Made by a program: the position numbers and the translations under genes. This document shows, in pieces, positions 1 through 8,363 of a stretch of 11,582 nucleotides of DNA. This stretch comes from Hymenopellis radicata. Taxonomy: Eukaryota; Basidiomycota; Agaricomycetes; Agaricales; Physalacriaceae. Below the pieces are notes generated by a model. The model had not been told where the DNA came from and did not search any database. It saw nothing but the letters and a program-made list of their open reading frames with translations. How positions within the stretch are numbered: the stretch's first letter is position 1; the number at the start of each line of letters is the position of its first letter. Location: NCBI GenBank assembly GCA_015501595.1, contig JADNRX010001293.1, positions 1 through 11,582 of the forward strand. The letters are read 5' to 3'.

Positions 1-467
1 ATCTCCTGCACCAAGGCAATGTACGGCAGCAGATCAAGTCTGACGCGTTCGCGCGCCCGCCGTACCACTCGTCGCAGGTGCTCACCGTGTCGTCCTCGGG
101 CGCGTTCCGCATCGATGCCAAGGTGCTCTCGATGTCGTACACGCTCTCCAAGGCGGCGTGCACGCACCTCGGGCAGGTGCTCGCGAATCTGCTCGTGCCG
201 TGGGGGATCCGGAGCAACATCATCGCGCCCGGGGTGTGGCCGAGCGAGATGACGCGGTCGGCGGTGGCGGACGCGAGCTCTCGATTGGATCCGGACGTGC
301 TGTGCAGGGACGTGCCACTGAAGCGCGCGGGATCGGAGGAGGATATGGCTGGGGCGATACTGTATTTGGCGAGCCGTGCGGGGGCGTACATGAATGGGAG
401 TGTGTTTGTGACGGACGGAGGTCGCGCGAATGCCTACCTGGGAGGAGGTGCTTGCAGGCAGTATTGA
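1..467 (+). CDS. Short-chain dehydrogenase/reductase, C-terminal half (partial at left edge)
   Basis: This is the C-terminal ~154 codons of a classical NAD(P)-dependent SDR oxidoreductase. It is read in the frame beginning CTC at base 3 and ends with TGA at 465-467. Visible hallmarks are the strand carrying the catalytic Ser (VSSSGAF, about 87-107), the active-site Tyr-x-x-x-Lys (SYTLSK, about 135-152), the following helix (AACTHLGQVLANLL), the IRSNIIAPGVWPSEMT cofactor-side segment, and the C-terminal NGSVFVTDGGR motif that usually closes SDR folds. The Rossmann glycine motif and the NNAG motif are absent because the gene is cut by the window edge. The wording is closest to fungal SDRs often named 'rhamnolipids biosynthesis 3-oxoacyl-reductase-like'; the substrate cannot be inferred. 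No introns are seen in this part. It joins in frame with the SDR half at the right edge (see findings), so the two are probably one gene. Confidence 0.9.
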   Translation, partial: LLHQGNVRQQIKSDAFARPPYHSSQVLTVSSSGAFRIDAKVLSMSYTLSKAACTHLGQVLANLLVPWGIRSNIIAPGVWPSEMTRSAVADASSRLDPDVLCRDVPLKRAGSEEDMAGAILYLASRAGAYMNGSVFVTDGGRANAYLGGGACRQY

Positions 468-1054
468 TCGTCCGCCTCCTTGGAACGTACTAGTTCTTGT
501 ATATACCCCCCTTCTATTGCGATACCAAACTTGTCCCATTTTGTCTTCTGGTCCGGCATCCTGTGGGATATGAATGGTAATCTTGCAATCCACTGCGGGA
601 CATCTGTGGACCACAATCATTCCATTTCTGAATCAGGAACAATGGAAGTACTCTAGAAAATCATTATCTACTGATGCTTGTGAGAAGACTGTGTAAGATT
701 CATCGACCGCCGCTCCTAGTCAGCGTAAGTAGTACGCCTCGTCACTGCCGTTGTCATAATTTCTCCTAGGTGCCAGTAACCAATTTTAGTGCCCGCCACA
801 GCGTGTGAACATCGCTGTGTCGCGCGGATGCGTACCACAATATCTACTAGATAGCTCATGCCAAACGAGCGTTACCGCGCTCAATAGAGCGGGAAAGCAT
901 TCGCGTGGCATGATCCCTCGCAAAGACAGGATGTTCAAGTTGTCAGAAAGTCCGGCAAGTCAGGTCAGCAGATCTGCACCCTCGGAGAGGCTTCTGTCAC
1001 GCGTGAGTGTGCCCACTCGACGCGAGTGAGCAGAGTGAAGAAAGGAAGTGATTA

Positions 1055-1084
1055 CCCGATCGGGATGAAAGTTGCCCGATCGAG
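1055..1084. repeat. CCCGATCG direct repeat including a palindrome
   Basis: CCCGATCGGG at 1055-1064 is a perfect 10-bp palindrome. The related CCCGATCGAG starts exactly 20 bp later, at 1075, and both are followed by ATG. It is a short local duplication of unknown role in the 3' flank of the DLH gene. Confidence 0.5.
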
Positions 1085-1094
1085 ATGCAGAAAC

Positions 1095-1116
1095 ACTTGG
1101 CTAATCCCCGCCAAGT
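1095..1116. repeat. Inverted repeat (7-bp stem, 8-nt loop)
   Basis: ACTTGGC (1095-1101) and GCCAAGT (1110-1116) are perfect reverse complements around the loop TAATCCCC. It lies about 120 bp beyond the DLH stop on the minus strand and could fold in a 3' UTR. No function is implied by the sequence alone. Confidence 0.45.
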
Positions 1117-1232
1117 CCCAGCCGTCAAAAGCGATTATTTTGGCAGGGAAAGAAGGCGTTACCGCCGTTTCTGCGTGTAACGGTTTGAACACTGAGATAG
1201 TTACTTCTGATTTCTTTACATATTGGCACAAC

Positions 1233-2156
1233 TTAGAGGTACTTCAAGAACCATTCAACGGCCGCGACGAAAGCACCCTCCTTGCCCGCCTTGACCTTGG
1301 GTCGCTCAGATCACCTCGCACGGCGAATCCATGCGTGCACCCATCAAAGTATTCGCGCCTGTAGCCAGGCTCAAACTTGGCGAAGATCGCGTCGGTCTTT
1401 TCGTGGATTTCCTTTGGGAACATGGAGTCGGTGGTACAGCTGTTGATGAGAAGTGGGGTCTTGGACGTGGCGACGTATTTCTATGAAAAAAAAAGAGTGA
1501 GATCCTCAACCTCGATGCCGCGGGCGTCTCACCTCGAAATCATCGGGGAACTTGAGCAGGGAGGGGTGGGAAGCGACGCCGACCTTGATCGCGTTGTCAA
1601 ACGCGAGGTCAAAGACATAGCGCCCTGCGTAGTAATGATCAGCGCGACGATCCCCGCGAGCCCGATGCCCGAAAACTACGCACCCCCGAAGCAGTAGCCA
1701 GTGGCACCAAAGTCGGTCACCCCGGTGTCCTTCAGAGCAGCGATGACCTTGTCCAACACGGGGCGAGTTGCGTCTTGACCGTGCGAAGCAAACCACTTCT
1801 GGATATCGAAGGTCTACATCCAACGTTGAGTCGCACTAATCGAGCAGTGGTGCGTGTGGAAGCGTACACCAGCTTCCAACTCGGCAGCAGGGACGGGATC
1901 GCCATTGAGGTAGTCAGGGAGAATGGTCTGCACACAGTTCACTGATGAGAAAAAGATAAGGCGTTCTGTGCGCACCTTGAATCCGTTCTTGGCAAAGTCG
2001 TCCACGAGGAGCTAAAGGAGGTGATAAGGCAATACCCAGAGGAGAAAGTGCGGTCCATACTGGATTGTTGGGCAGAGGAATACCGAAAACATCGGGCAGG
2101 AAGAGGATCACTTTATTCTTCGGGTAGTCGCCTTCAGGCGTCGCGACGTAACATTC
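1233..2156 (-). pseudogene. Dienelactone hydrolase family gene, 5'-truncated and frameshifted
   Basis: The minus strand spells about 220 residues of a fungal dienelactone hydrolase-like alpha/beta hydrolase, split by five introns with GT..AG ends. Exons are 2156-2061, 2011-1976, 1927-1868, 1813-1684, 1624-1533 and 1480-1233; introns are 49, 48, 54, 59 and 52 nt. Splicing gives YVATPEGDYP, VILFLPDVFG, DDFAKNGFK, ILPDYLNGDPVPAAEL, then the nucleophile motif [41 protein letters not shown] and GCTHGFAVRGD. The expected catalytic Cys, Asp and His (Cys of GYCFGG, Asp in the TTDSMFP segment, His of THGF) are all present. Two defects are visible. The usual first 25-30 residues, with the start codon, are not found upstream of about 2156. 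One base is missing near 1297 (CCCAAGG where a Lys codon is needed), shifting the frame for the last ~20 codons; after it, VKAGKEGAF and EWFLKYL plus TAA at 1233-1235 reappear in the other frame. If the missing base is a sequencing error, this could be a live gene with an unrecognised first exon. Confidence 0.88.
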
Positions 2157-2159
2157 TAC

Positions 2160-2352
2160 GCATCGTCGACGTCCATGGCATCTCCAGCGCCATCGATAAA
2201 GTCGTCGGCCTGACCATCTATTTCATCGTGTCGTCGGTGCTGGCGGTGTGCTTGCGGTAATGCTGAGGTAGTCGGTGGAGGGGATGGATGACGGTGAGAG
2301 AGTGCTCTTCGGGGTTGTGTGGGTCATCGCGGGTTCTGTGGCTGTGCTGCGT
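2160..2352. other. Upstream flank of the DLH gene, no recognised exon
   Basis: The typical N-terminus of fungal dienelactone hydrolases (a Cys-containing start followed by HEGTP-like residues) was looked for on the minus strand here and not found. The minus frame stays open back from the VECYVAT codons to about 2210 but encodes Arg-rich sequence with no family resemblance. Either a breakpoint or a diverged first exon lies here. Confidence 0.4.
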
Positions 2353-2435
2353 GTCTTCGGGGATCGTCTTCGCGTCTTCGGGCTTGTCTCGTCTTCGTGG
2401 GGTCGTCTTCGTGGGTCGTCTTCGTGCTGTCTTCA
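2353..2435. repeat. GTCTTCG minisatellite
   Basis: The heptamer GTCTTCG occurs six times exactly (starting at 2353, 2366, 2374, 2391, 2405 and 2418), followed by GTCTTCA at 2429. Spacing is irregular, 8-17 bp. Looser copies (TCTTCTTCG, CTTCTTCGGG, CTCTTCG) continue to about 2521. On the minus strand it reads as a low-complexity Arg/Lys/Asp-rich stretch, not taken as a gene. It sits about 200 bp upstream of the point where DLH homology stops. Confidence 0.75.
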
Positions 2436-3078
2436 TGTAGTCCGTCTCCTCCGGGGTTGTAGTCCTAATAATTGAGGAGATGTCTTCTTCGTGGGTGGGC
2501 CTTCTTCGGGTGTGCTCTTCGTATGTGCTTCTTGCAGGTCGCGGGTTCGATTCAGAGGCGTGTATGCGTTCAAATCATTGCATTTTGTAGGCTACTTGTA
2601 CTAATAAAACTACTCTAATAAATCACCACTACCAGCGTGGTGCGTTGCTAAGTCCAGCGAGGCCATCTCGGCCGAGATTCAAATCGCCGAGGCGGGGTGT
2701 CCTCCCACGGGCTGGCGAGTACAGCAATCGAGTCTCTCGCGGTAAGGCTAAAAAAAGGAGTCTCGGGTGCTGATGGCAGGACACCAGGGCTAAACACCAC
2801 CCGCGCGAGAGGTCGGTTCTGGGTCACAACATCCCTCCCTGGTTCGCGCAGGCCCCGTCTTGGGCAGCATCAGCTGTGGTGTTTGCCCCAGCACACACGG
2901 ACAAATAAAAGGTTTAGCGAGTGAATAGATGCGAGCGTACCGTTCTGCCTCTAATTCGTAGCACTGAAGCTTGCGAATCGAAGCAGAATCCGAAATCAGG
3001 CAGAACGCTATACCGGGAATCGAACCAGAGCACCAAGACACTAGTCAAGCAGGCTAAACAATACAGTGTAGTCATTAA
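2436..3078. other. Non-coding stretch with tRNA T-arm-like words
   Basis: No gene was recognised. The region holds an AT-rich patch (about 2570-2635), the palindrome at 2665-2678, and two GGTTCGATTC words (2544-2553 on +, 3015-3026 on -) resembling the B box of RNA polymerase III genes. Neither is flanked by a foldable tRNA. Confidence 0.4.
2665..2678. repeat. Perfect 14-bp palindrome
   Basis: ATCTCGGCCGAGAT is fully self-complementary. A related CGCCGAGG follows at about 2684. It could be a dimeric protein-binding site or simple chance; nothing nearby decides this. Confidence 0.5.
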
Positions 3079-3141
3079 GGGCTTATTTAAGCCCACTCCT
3101 CGCTCTTAAGGGCTTAATGTTTGATAAGCCTTAATTAAGCC
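3079..3141. repeat. Alternating GGCTTA / TAAGCC palindromic cluster
   Basis: Within 63 bp the 6-mer GGCTTA and its complement TAAGCC appear five times: GGCTTA at 3080, TAAGCC at 3089, GGCTTA at 3111, TAAGCC at 3125 and 3136. The first pair forms a perfect hairpin, GGGCTTA (3079-3085) with TAAGCCC (3088-3094). The second pair forms AAGGGCTTA against TAAGCCTT across an 8-nt loop with a single bulge. Several alternative stems are possible. The role is unknown. Confidence 0.65.
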
Positions 3142-5182
3142 TACTCATAGATATGTCCTTACACGAATACATACAGCCTTCGTGGAAACAAATGTGAACA
3201 AGTGGGACGCCACCAAGGAGAAGTCTAAGTGGCAAGCATCAGATCATGGTGGTCGTAAGCCTGACAAGGGGCACCTACAAGACAAATCAACACCAGAGCG
3301 CCGACGACAGAGACATGACAGTAGACAAGAGGGAGGGCAAGCATAGTAACAGCATAACGGCAAGAAGGAAAGATGGGTGATGGCATTCACATCAATTCCA
3401 CTGGTCTTTATACCTCTCGATATTAGAGTTTGATATAGTGGGTGCGCGTCTGGGCCCGAAATCACTAAGCGAGTGACTCATGCGCAGTGCGCGCGCGCCG
3501 TCGCATCAGAACTAGAAATGTGGCGAAACTTTTGTTCTTAACGTCTCCTCACTCCCGTGGTATAATTCGACGCGGATTGTTATTGGGATTGGATAGATAC
3601 ACAGATCATGGTCCTAGCTGCGTTGTAGAGTACTGTAGCTCGAAAATAAGAATGTGGTATTAGCCGCACATTCCGGATTCTGCAGGGCGGTCTTACTACT
3701 AGTAACTGATTGCAACGAATATTACAGTCTGAAGGAACGTACCTCACTTCAGTCTATACACAATCTGAAAGCTTGGATCCAGCGTTCCTTGACGCGCTAG
3801 GAGTCAGCAGTAAGTTGGATACTTGGAGGAATATACCTTCGCGAATTATTCACGCCACAGAATATCCTCAAGACGGGGACCTGAGCAAGCGTGTGTCAAG
3901 GCGACGATCGGGCGCTAAAATTCATCTTACACACGGGAAGATTCATCCGGCGGGGGCCTGAATTCGATCTGTGGAGGAATGTCAGTTTGTACTCCCCATT
4001 CTCCCTTTCCCTCTTACCGTCACCGCCGCCGCTGCCGCAAGCACGAAAATTATGTGGTAAGCTGGTCTTCACCTTCGCTCACTTCGTCTTCTGACGGTCC
4101 ATCGTCTCAGTGCGTTCTCCATCCTGGAATGGCGTCAACGCTCTCGATTGATGTCGCCCGCGTAAATTTCATGTGGTCGTTTCGGGAAGGCAAAGTAAGG
4201 AAGAGAGACGGTTAACCAACCCGCATACTGACTGCTTGAGCTGTAGAGCGCCTCAATTCGTGGAGATCCGGGGTCAGAAGTTGTAAGTCGTCCAGGCGGT
4301 ACTTCCCAGAGTTCTAACTGTCCCAAGAGTCATACGCGGTCAGTTCGTCGAGATTCAGGGTATAATATCGAGAATACAAGCGACGGAGGACGAGAAAGTG
4401 CGTGTTGAACGCCCACAGCCTTCGCGGCTGACAAGTTGTTCCCTACAAGTCGCGACGTACGCTGCTAGATGCTGGCCGGGAAGGTCCAGCGCCACCAGGA
4501 AGAGTCGCTCAATTCGTCGAGAACTGGAATTAGATTTCCAAGGGAGGAACGTGAAGCGAGGGACGAATACGAGGTGCGTAATCGAATTCGGCCCATTCGA
4601 AGGAACTCACACACGAGGACCCACAGACCCCATCAAACATCCAAAAGAGCCGAATATCCAACGAGGAAAGGGTCGGATTCCAGAGACGCCGCGTCACGGA
4701 CATGAATGCATGAAGGGCAGGAGCAAGAACATGTCGATCGCGTTCCGCCCAATGCGGAAGTTCACGCTTCATTTCTTACCATCACGACCTGAATCCTCAA
4801 ATCTGTTTCTTGGCTTCGTCAACGCGTCGGCGCCTTCGGCGCGTCTGGGACCGACAAAATCCTCGATTATCAACTTTGGATTGCGAAGAACGCCGCAGTG
4901 GGATTGATCCAGCGTTGATGGCCTCCGGCCAGGCTTGGATCTTGGATGAAAAGTGCTTTTTTCACCATTTTTTCGCGTCATTTCTGACTCATTTGATGAT
5001 AGATACGCTTTGGATACTGCGCGCCTTTGTGAGTTTGCCTTCCCTCACTGGCATTAAACTTGACGCGGATTCGCATGTATGCAGTGAACCGCGGTAGCTT
5101 CGCCACCGCCTCAAGTAGGCGTCTACATCTAGAAAAATAAATGTCTTGTTTCCATAGAAACCGAGGCCTGGATATAGAGCAG
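3142..5182. other. Long non-coding stretch without a recognised gene
   Basis: Several frames of up to about 170 codons exist (for example + strand 4398-4907), but none shows a recognisable domain, and codon choice looks random. Three diverged copies of a short word, (C)TCAATTCGTSGAGA, lie at about 4252, 4340 and 4508. A short GC-rich hairpin (GCGCC-TTC-GGCGC) occurs around 4828-4840. No transposon protein or terminal repeats were identified. Confidence 0.45.
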
Positions 5183-5544
5183 GCGTGGATGTCCTCGCCG
5201 GACCGGCTTTTGGTCCAGGCGAAAAGGTGCGTATTTTGACTTCATTTTCAACTTCTACTTTTGACCCGTTTTCATCAGGTCAGATCTACTGCTCCATCAA
5301 ATATGGTGCGTTTTACTCTGTTCTGTAATATTTATCTTAATTTTCCCTTAGATGACGGGAGGCGGTTCGCCGCCTCGCCGTCTCTATAAGACTCAACCGG
5401 CAACGAACAACACGACGGCTTAGGCACGCGCTATCATCGGACAACTACGGCGTGTATTGGCCTCGCCGGCCGGCTTTTTTCTAGGCAAAAAGGTGCCAAT
5501 ATTTCCCTTGGATTTCACGTTCAATTCTGACTTGGTTTCAATAG
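5183..5544 (+). repeat. Diverged direct repeat, each copy carrying a 52-nt intron-like segment
   Basis: Copy A (about 5183-5278) and copy B (about 5450-5544) share GCGTG.AT..CCTCGCCGG, then CCGGCTTTT, then AGGC.AAAAGGTGC. Each then enters a pyrimidine-rich segment ending in CAG or TAG. The intron-like segments are 5227-5278 and 5493-5544, both exactly 52 nt, offset by 266 bp. In copy A a further intron-like segment follows (5306-5351, GTGCGT..TTAG). Copy B is one base shorter in the CCGG(A)CCGG run. The repeat looks like duplicated exon-intron units of a decayed gene; the protein is not recognised. Confidence 0.55.
5354..5382. repeat. Strong GC hairpin with TTCG loop
   Basis: GACGG (5354-5358) plus GAGGCGG (5359-5365) pair with CCGCCTC (5370-5376) and CCGTC (5378-5382) around the loop TTCG, leaving one unpaired G at 5377. 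This gives 12 base pairs, the most stable short hairpin noticed in the window. It lies directly after an intron-like acceptor (TTAG at 5348-5351). No function can be assigned. Confidence 0.6.
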
Positions 5545-5609
5545 TTCAACCGCCGGACTACAATCGAATTTAGCGCAAACTGCTTCTCTGACGACAATTC
5601 TTCGCCCTT

Positions 5610-6960
5610 GATGGCGATCTGGATCTAGTTGGCTTCGGTTTTACGGCCGGATTGAGCTGTTTGGGTAGTGAACTTCTTGAGGTATGTTACCTTGTTCTTC
5701 TGCTATTCCGGGGCTAATGCATTATTCCAGCGCTACAATATTGCGTTAAACGTAGTGAATAGCGGCGCTGCCGCCGCTGCGCTCGCGATGCGAGCTTTTA
5801 CTGCGTGGATAACGATGTCTCCCAAGTTTACGCCACACTTCGCCTCTGGTCTCGCGTGACCTTCACGCTCTCGATGATCGTCGTCGTCGTATGCTGCCTT
5901 ATCTCCTCATGGTCATCGCTTTCTCCCCCTGGCCAGCCACTACGTACGCCGTAGCTCTCAACTGACTCGAAATTCTTTGAATTCACCCACGCACCTACGC
6001 TGATCCGCCAACCCTTCGGCGAATTATAACTGCTGCCGCCGACTTGGATCTGACGGAGCTCGGCTCTATGGCCGCTTTGGGATGTGTCGGTTATGATTTG
6101 GTCTTTCGTACGTTATCGCGGTCTACGTTGTTTATTGGACTAACGACTTAATCCAGGGCCTGAGCTCTCATGTATTCGCCGTGGACAGCGACGTTACCGC
6201 CGCTGCGCGCCTCTCGCTTCCAGGAGAACAATAATTCTTGGACAACCTCGCCACTCTTCAATTTCGGTCTCGTCCCGCCTGGATGCTGGTACCCATGGTT
6301 TATCGTCTTCGAATGCAGTTTTCTCTCCTCATCTCCGGCATACTCCCACCCCAGAACTCGTTACAATCGCGTTCAACTTTCTCAAGCCACCGAGAACCCT
6401 TATAATTCCAACACGGACCTACGCTCATGCGCCCAGCCCGCGACTATGTATACCTGCTGATGGCGATTTGAATCTGGCGGCGCTCGGGTTTATGGACACA
6501 TTCGGACATGCTGGTGACCAACTGGTCTTGGGTACGTTATTGTGTTCTGTCGCGCTTATGGAACTAACTACTTATTCCAGTACCTGAAACGCTCTGGATG
6601 CCCAGTGAGCAGCGGTGCTGTCGTCGCTGCGAGCTCCTCACTGCTGGGTTAAGCGTGGTGGTCGGTATTCTACGCCACACTCCAAGTTGTTCCTCAGGCG
6701 AGCGGGACGTCAGCCTTTTGCTCATCAGCGACGACTATATCGTTAGTTACGGTGCTGTTCTTTTCGTTTTCAAGGACGGCGATGTTGAGAAGGGGCTCTG
6801 TTCGTCTCGGGTTTGTGCCTTGGCTATCAGATCAAATTTGCGGAGCTAACTCGTTTGCAGCTCGTATCCATGGCGCGTTAATTCATCCAGAGACTGCCCT
6901 GCCTTTACGTTGATTTGGACTCTGTGGGGATGTGTTTCGACTGGCACGAAGAGGCGAACT
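5610..6960 (+). repeat. Tandem ~425-bp module with conserved 49-nt intron
   Basis: Four diverged units begin with a coding-like block reading Asp-Leu-Asp/Asn-Leu (GAYYTGRATCT-like) at 5616, 6041, 6465 and 6912, so spacing is 425, 424 and 447 bp. In the first three, the block is followed about 65 nt later by a GTAYGTTA donor, and each intron is exactly 49 nt (5682-5730, 6108-6156, 6532-6580), ending in TTATTCCAG or TTAATCCAG with a CTAAC/CTAAT branch. Conserved amino-acid spacing between units 2 and 3 is D-L-x-L-x-x-L-G-x-M-x-x-x-G-x-x-G-x-x-L-V. The sequence after the intron also aligns across the units (GCSGCGY..CGCCGCTGCG). The fourth unit lacks the intron and has a stop. The pattern suggests duplication of a whole exon-intron unit followed by long decay. 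Confidence 0.6.
6068..6849 (+). CDS. Possible three-exon gene built from the tandem module, unknown function
   Basis: Exons 6068-6107, 6157-6531 and 6581-6849 join to 684 nt, exactly 228 codons including a TAA stop at 6847-6849. Introns are two 49-nt segments with GTACGT donors and CTAAC branch sites, and both are phase 1. The frame also stays open upstream of the proposed ATG to a stop at 5978-5980, so the true start may lie earlier. A run of over 200 open codons across two introns is longer than expected by chance at this base composition. The end of exon 1 and the end of exon 2 are diverged repeats of each other (PADGDLNL.. versus AADLDLTE..). The predicted product is Arg/Pro/Ser-rich with no signal peptide, membrane segment or recognised domain. 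It may equally be a fossil of a repeat-containing gene; expression evidence would decide. Confidence 0.33.
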
Positions 6961-8363
6961 TTGGAACGGAGAGCGCGAACTGTGTCACGGTATTGCTAGT
7001 AGCATACCTTGCATTTCGTGTACATTTAGATATACTTGTCGTCGATACGGAGTGAATGAAAATCGTGTTGTCTAAATCTCTTCTGTGTGAATATGCCTCA
7101 CGATAGACTAGAATAATGTTACTTGGCGGACTCAGCGAATACGTATCTCACGATTTACACATCGACAGAGCTCTCTACGGTTCCCAGAATACATTATAGA
7201 ACATACTACAAGATGATAGTAAAACATGGTTGTCACCCAAGTTGGACTTAAAACACATACAACGAGATAACCCACCTGTTGGAGGTTATGGAGAAGTCAA
7301 TATCCCCGAAACCTCCAACGAAGACTCCCCTCGACGACGCGATCTGGCGGCCCTAAAAACTTGCGTGAGTCATAGAATGGACCTAGAAGTTAATGTCCGT
7401 CGGGTCGTCAAGTTGATTTCGTGTAGCCAATGAAATGGATTACCTCCGCACGTTCAGCGGGTAACCCAAGTCCTCCTAATGTTCTAGAGGTCCTAAGGGC
7501 TCGGAATAAGCGGAGAAACATCGTGGTTGAATGGCGCCATACGGCCAAGGCACCCCCAGGTGATCGGTGGATCTTGAACTTGAACCACCACATGTCCGCG
7601 TTCAAGACGCTTACACTAACTCGTCTGCGTGCTCTCTCGCTCTCTCCGCTGTCTTGGCGCCTTGAATTCACCTGGACGTTGGTCCATGGCTTACTTAATT
7701 CGACTTCCGACGCTTTGTGGACCTGCGAACGCGTTCTGAGGACGACATTTCGCGTCAGACGCTCTGGGAGGCCATCGGGACCCTGCATATCGATAGCACG
7801 AGGATTTCCGGAACCCTATGACGTTTCTGGGGCATCGACAATCTTATCTAGTCGATCTTGGATGCGGGGAAATGACGCCAGTGGTCGTCTTCCTCCTCCG
7901 TCCCTCTGAAACTTTAGGGTAAACTCGTTTCCCGCTCTCTTTTTAAATCTGACAACCGTACTAGGTGTACTACTCTTAATACACTATCTACGACTATTTA
8001 CTCGCTTCTGCACAAATCAATTCAACTAACGCGCGATTCGCGCTTGTCGCCGATATGCTGAAAGAGTTCGTACTTTCCCGTCCTTCAACGGGCTTCATTT
8101 ATGCTGACTGATATCACATGTTATTAGAACGTAAACAGAGACTTTCTCCGCGCCCAGAGGAGTGGAATTGGCAACGCAAAGCGTTGCCCTTGTCTAGCTG
8201 AAAAAACTCATCAGTAAGTTTTCACTACCTCCGTGCCCAGACGCCGCAGTATAACTCCCATCAGATCATCAGGGGTAGACCCTGCAGCTAATTCCGGCGT
8301 TTTGGTAGTTGGAAGCTTGGGTCGAGGACGGGAAAGTTGGTACAGTGTGTTCTGGAGCAGGAG
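6850..8363. other. Stretch without a recognised gene
   Basis: The fourth module copy fades out by about 7060. From 7408 to 7909 both strands are open for more than 120 codons in overlapping frames (+ 7430-7909, - 7788-7408), but neither shows a domain. A 10-bp inverted repeat at 7278-7319 is listed separately. Nothing else could be supported. Confidence 0.4.
7278..7319. repeat. Perfect 10-bp inverted repeat
   Basis: GTTGGAGGTT (7278-7287) and AACCTCCAAC (7310-7319) are exact reverse complements separated by 22 nt. It could form a hairpin in RNA or be a binding site for a dimeric protein. No context supports either. Confidence 0.5.

Larger units (their letters stand above)
468..1232. other. 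Intergenic region between two convergent genes
   Basis: No coding region could be supported. The first part should hold the 3' UTR of the SDR, and the last part the 3' flank of the minus-strand DLH, so the two genes converge here. Reading frames present are short and lack any family resemblance. Small hairpins and a short direct repeat around 1055-1116 are listed separately. Confidence 0.6.

Noticed and set aside
1506..1823. 105-codon minus-strand frame as a gene of its own
   Set aside because: It is the dienelactone hydrolase region read through intron 4 in a partly wrong phase; the spliced exons explain it.
2218..2436. Minus-strand Arg/Lys/Asp-rich frame
   Set aside because: Low-complexity translation of the GTCTTCG minisatellite, not a protein family.
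2544..2553. T-arm-like word GGTTCGATTC on the plus strand
   Set aside because: Flanking bases do not form the 5-bp T stem and no other tRNA arms are present.
3012..3085. tRNA on the minus strand, suggested by GGTTCGATTCCCGG (B box / T arm)
   Set aside because: The T stem has a mismatch, no anticodon stem with a valid loop can be placed upstream at the right distance, and the acceptor strands do not pair. It may be a tRNA-derived relic but cannot be called a tRNA gene.
4398..4907. 169-codon plus-strand frame
   Set aside because: Longest single frame in the window but with no domain, no splice-consistent extension and overlapping open frames on the other strand; treated as chance.
5183..6960. 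A transposable element with terminal repeats
   Set aside because: The repeats are tandem and in the same orientation; no terminal inverted repeats, target-site duplications, transposase or reverse transcriptase motifs were seen.
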